9,308 nt of DNA from Flavobacteriaceae bacterium (GTDB lineage: Bacteria > Bacteroidota > Bacteroidia > Flavobacteriales > Flavobacteriaceae): positions 1-9,308 of the forward strand of contig JABDMQ010000160.1 of the NCBI GenBank assembly GCA_013001365.1, given 5' to 3'. The notes beneath the pieces were generated by a model. That model was not told the DNA's origin. It searched no databases and was given only the letters and a program-made list of their open reading frames with translations. Below are positions 6,338 to 9,308 of the stretch, piece after piece. Positions within the stretch are counted from its first letter, which is position 1, and the number at the start of each line of letters is the position of its first letter. Made by a program: the position numbers and the translations under genes.

Positions 6338-6367
6338 GCTTGATTTTGTCCCGGAAATAAATCTCAT

Positions 6368-9308
6368 ATGAAGCTTAACCTACTAATGTTTTTCATTTGT
6401 TGTCTAATTATGCCTGATCTTATGGCGCAGACAACTTATACTGAAAATGCAGCTTCTTATGGATTGGATATCCCACATCCTAAAGATGGAGGTCATGCCT
6501 GGGCAGATTATGACAAGGATGGCGATCCCGACGTTCTCGTTAACCTCTACAGCACCACGACTCTGAATTATTTAATGCAAAACAATGGTGATGGGACGTT
6601 TACAAATGTCCAGTCCTCTTTAGCCCCAGGAATGATAGCCGGTGCCTTGGCCGAACGTCAGGCAGCATGGGGAGACCTTAATAATGACGGACGCACTGAT
6701 TTTATGATGAATACATCAGGTGTACAGGTAGGCGAAGCCGTAGCACTGCAAATATTTTTGCAAAATGCAGATGGAACTTTCGGCGACGGTATCGGTGGTT
6801 CTATTCCCATAACGGTTGGTAAAGGCCCAGGTGTTACAGTAACAATTAATCCCATCAATTCAGAAGGTGCTGGGTTTTTTGATTTGGAAGGCGATGGTGA
6901 TCTGGATATATTCTTCGATAGTCATGACTATGGTGTAGAAATTCTGAGAAATAACTATATCGATCACTTAACTAATTCAGTAGTCAATCCTGCCCCAAAT
7001 AGCCTATATACGCATGCAACGCCACTAAATGGTTCGCCTAATGTTCAATTGGGATTGGACCAATATGCAACCGACGGTGATTATGGAACTTCTGCAGACG
7101 TTAACGATGATGGCTGGGTCGATATTTTCATGCGTAAGCGTGACCAAAACGATTTCTTTTTAAATCAGGGAGGGTCATTTATTAATGGCGCCGATCTGGG
7201 TCAGACCGAAAACAGTAATAAAGGTGCAAATGGTCTCTGGGACCTTGATAACGATGGGGATATGGATGCAGTTTGGACAGAAAATGGACAAACGCAAATT
7301 TTCAGGAATGATGGTCCTGGTATCTGGACTCCCTTGCCAGGAACGACAAGCTTTCCAGGTTTACCCCAAGCGGCAAATCTTGATATAGGTACATCCTCAG
7401 CCGGAATTGATGCCCTCGCAGGTGGCGATATTGATAATGATGGGGATATCGATATCCTTTTTGTAGGAGACAATAGAAGCTATCTATTCATTAACCAATT
7501 AAACAGTCCTACTCCTGCACCAGGTGTTATAGGAAGTGGAGCGGCCATGTCCTTTATATTGGATGCCCAATCTTTTAATATAGGAGCAGATGGAGAAGGC
7601 ACTACCATGATAGATATAGACGATGATGGGGATCTTGATATTTACATGAATATTAATAACGGTCCCAATCAACTCTATATTAATAATCTTGCAGCAGCTA
7701 ATCGAGTCAATCATTTACTCATAGATGTTACTGAAGACAGGTTTGAAGATGGTACAACTGGAGGTCCAAGGAGGACGGCTATCGGGACCAACATCATTAT
7801 TAAAGACTGTGTAGGTAATATTATAAGTGGAATACGACAAGTTGCAGGTGTTTATGGTCATGGAAACCAAATACCAGAAACCGTTCACTTTGGATTGCCC
7901 TTGGGAGAAAATGAAACGTATTTGATCGAAGTACATTATCCAAACTTATATAATGCATCTGCTGGTGGTATTACGAGATTACTTGCAACAGCAGTTGCAG
8001 AACCAAGTACAATTCCAGGAACAAATCACTACAGCTTAACAACAACTGATGCAGAAAGTCTACAGAATGACAACACACCTGATATAGTTGATGATTTTGA
8101 GTTATTGCCGGAAAGCGATTTCATATCAGTACAATTCAACCTATTCGATAATGATTCCGATGCAGATGGCGATGCCATATACATCGAAAGCGTTGTTCAA
8201 CCCGCTGTTGGTTCAGTGGTTATTGATGATGCAGACACAGGATTGGTAACCTTCACCTATAATGTTCCAGGGGTTCCATTTTCAGGGACAACATTTGATT
8301 ACACGGCAAGCGATGCCATTATAGTTTGTGAGGCTTTAGGCAAAAAAGATACTGCAACCGTTAAATTATTCATAGACCCTCCTACTTCTGCAACCTTGGA
8401 TTTTGATGGTGTGGACGACCATGTTGCCCAGGCCTCCTTTATGAGTGGATGGCAAGATGCTACCATTATGGGATGGGTAAAATTGGATCCAACGTTTTCA
8501 AGCAACGGAGATGTTGCAGGTCAAGGTATGATGCGTATGTACGTTAATGGAACTACAAGGAAATTACATTCTTATTTCGTTACCAACGCAAGCAACTCGG
8601 CTTATGGTTCTAGTTCTATATCGACCTTAGATTTGGATCAATGGTATCATGTTGCAATTAGTTACCAAGGATCTAGCGGAAATGCACGCATTTATGTCAA
8701 TGGCAACTTAGAAAGGTCAACAACGATTCCTACTGGAACATTATCTACGAATTCAGGTTATGCTGGTCCAGATTTCAATATCGGAAGGAATTCAAGATTA
8801 GATAATTCCTATTTCAAGGGCGCCATAGATGAGGTACGAGTTTTCGATATCGCTTTGACGGAGGGCCAGATCCAACAAATGGTTTACCAAGAAATCAAGA
8901 ACAATGGCGGTAATATTGCCGGATCAACTATTGATAAACCTATTACCGATATTGCTAGTGGCGTATCAGTATCATGGGCTAATTTACAGGCTTATTATCC
9001 TAATACGACCCTATCGGAAAACAAGACAATGGATGCATCCGGATATGGAAGGAATGCAACACTTAAAAACATTTTTAGCGTGCAACCTCAGACAGCACCT
9101 TTACCATACGAGACGGTTGCCGATGGTCCTTGGACTACTCAAGGAACATGGAAACATGGCGATGTATGGGACATTGAAGACATTACTAATCTTAAGGATT
9201 GGAGCATTGTGCACATTAAGGATAACGTAACAACAACCGATTCGCATACACAACTTGGTATGTTCATCGACTCTGGGAAGACCCTTTCGGTCTCTGGTGA
9301 CAACGAAA
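6368..9308 (+). CDS. Large secreted protein: FG-GAP/VCBS propeller, ASPIC/UnbV-like, Ig-like and LamG-like domains (3' end outside window)
   Basis: The frame is open from the ATG at 6368 to the window end, 980 codons with no stop. The N-terminus MKLNLLMFFICCLIMPDLMA is a signal peptide, with cleavage before Q21. Seven Asp-rich loops of FG-GAP/VCBS type, such as DYDKDGDPD and DIDNDGDID, start at residues 47, 103, 172, 244, 292, 354 and 416. Seven loops fit a seven-bladed, calcium-binding beta-propeller. Residues about 447-530 resemble the ASPIC/UnbV domain (GTNIIIKDCVGNIISGIRQV, HFGLPLG). About 570-670 look like an Ig/cadherin-like segment containing NDSDADGD. About 676-842 form a LamG-like jelly roll (LDFDGVDDHV, DQWYHVAISYQG, GAIDEVRVFDIALT). 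The segment at 915-980, with GPWTTQGTW, resembles beta-helix starts in Bacteroidota surface proteins. A type IX secretion C-terminal domain is expected beyond the window but not seen. The likely role is glycan binding or adhesion. Confidence 0.92.
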   Translation, partial: MKLNLLMFFICCLIMPDLMAQTTYTENAASYGLDIPHPKDGGHAWADYDKDGDPDVLVNLYSTTTLNYLMQNNGDGTFTNVQSSLAPGMIAGALAERQAAWGDLNNDGRTDFMMNTSGVQVGEAVALQIFLQNADGTFGDGIGGSIPITVGKGPGVTVTINPINSEGAGFFDLEGDGDLDIFFDSHDYGVEILRNNYIDHLTNSVVNPAPNSLYTHATPLNGSPNVQLGLDQYATDGDYGTSADVNDDGWVDIFMRKRDQNDFFLNQGGSFINGADLGQTENSNKGANGLWDLDNDGDMDAVWTENGQTQIFRNDGPGIWTPLPGTTSFPGLPQAANLDIGTSSAGIDALAGGDIDNDGDIDILFVGDNRSYLFINQLNSPTPAPGVIGSGAAMSFILDAQSFNIGADGEGTTMIDIDDDGDLDIYMNINNGPNQLYINNLAAANRVNHLLIDVTEDRFEDGTTGGPRRTAIGTNIIIKDCVGNIISGIRQVAGVYGHGNQIPETVHFGLPLGENETYLIEVHYPNLYNASAGGITRLLATAVAEPSTIPGTNHYSLTTTDAESLQNDNTPDIVDDFELLPESDFISVQFNLFDNDSDADGDAIYIESVVQPAVGSVVIDDADTGLVTFTYNVPGVPFSGTTFDYTASDAIIVCEALGKKDTATVKLFIDPPTSATLDFDGVDDHVAQASFMSGWQDATIMGWVKLDPTFSSNGDVAGQGMMRMYVNGTTRKLHSYFVTNASNSAYGSSSISTLDLDQWYHVAISYQGSSGNARIYVNGNLERSTTIPTGTLSTNSGYAGPDFNIGRNSRLDNSYFKGAIDEVRVFDIALTEGQIQQMVYQEIKNNGGNIAGSTIDKPITDIASGVSVSWANLQAYYPNTTLSENKTMDASGYGRNATLKNIFSVQPQTAPLPYETVADGPWTTQGTWKHGDVWDIEDITNLKDWSIVHIKDNVTTTDSHTQLGMFIDSGKTLSVSGDNE

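Larger units (their letters stand above)
6143..6367. other. AT-rich intergenic region with regulatory elements
   Basis: This 225-bp stretch has no plausible ORF. Its left third (6143-6220) would hold the 3' end of the two-helix protein transcript, but I see no convincing hairpin plus U-tract there. Its right part carries the ATCGA(T) box array (6227-6330) and a promoter (6306-6337) for the large secreted protein. It is visibly richer in A and T than the flanking genes. Confidence 0.7.

Noticed and set aside
8904..9230. Plus-strand ORF of 108 codons
   Set aside because: It lies in another frame inside the large FG-GAP/LamG gene, which stays open throughout.

Overview
The window is AT-rich chromosomal DNA that looks like a marine member of the Flavobacteriaceae (phylum Bacteroidota). 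Three things point there: promoter-like boxes of the Bacteroidota type (TAnnTTTG), starts without a strong Shine-Dalgarno sequence, and the gene order alaS / M23 peptidase / small MerR / LemA / TPM / TPM, which I recall as common in flavobacteria. The large secreted FG-GAP/ASPIC-UnbV/LamG protein at the right end fits the same group. This assignment is inference from gene content; no rRNA or other marker is present.

Left part (1-1034): the N-terminal 302 codons of alanyl-tRNA synthetase (alaS) run leftwards off the window. A 127-bp divergent intergenic region separates it from a rightward run of genes. That region holds candidate -7 boxes for both directions and two inverted repeats.

Middle (1035-4260): five tightly packed genes on the plus strand, probably one operon. 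They encode a membrane-anchored M23 (LytM-type) peptidoglycan hydrolase, a minimal MerR-type regulator whose start codon overlaps the peptidase stop codon, a LemA-family membrane protein, a soluble TPM-domain protein, and a secreted, membrane-anchored TPM-domain protein with a Gly-rich tail. Together they suggest a cell-envelope maintenance or stress module. The LemA and TPM families have no agreed biochemical role in bacteria.

Right-middle (4265-6142): der, the ribosome-assembly GTPase, converges on the TPM operon with only 4 bp between the stop codons. Divergent from der is a two-transmembrane-segment hypothetical protein.

Right end (6143-9308): a 225-bp, very AT-rich intergenic region carries five ATCGA(T) boxes, three of them spaced exactly 20 bp apart. 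The last box touches a good Bacteroidota-type promoter. This promoter probably drives a very large secreted protein, cut by the window end after 980 codons. That protein has a signal peptide, seven Asp-rich calcium-binding loops (a probable seven-bladed propeller), an ASPIC/UnbV-like segment, an Ig/cadherin-like segment and a LamG-like domain. I see no tRNA, rRNA, CRISPR, insertion sequence or prophage genes. The most novel-looking element is the ATCGAT box array in front of the adhesin-like gene.
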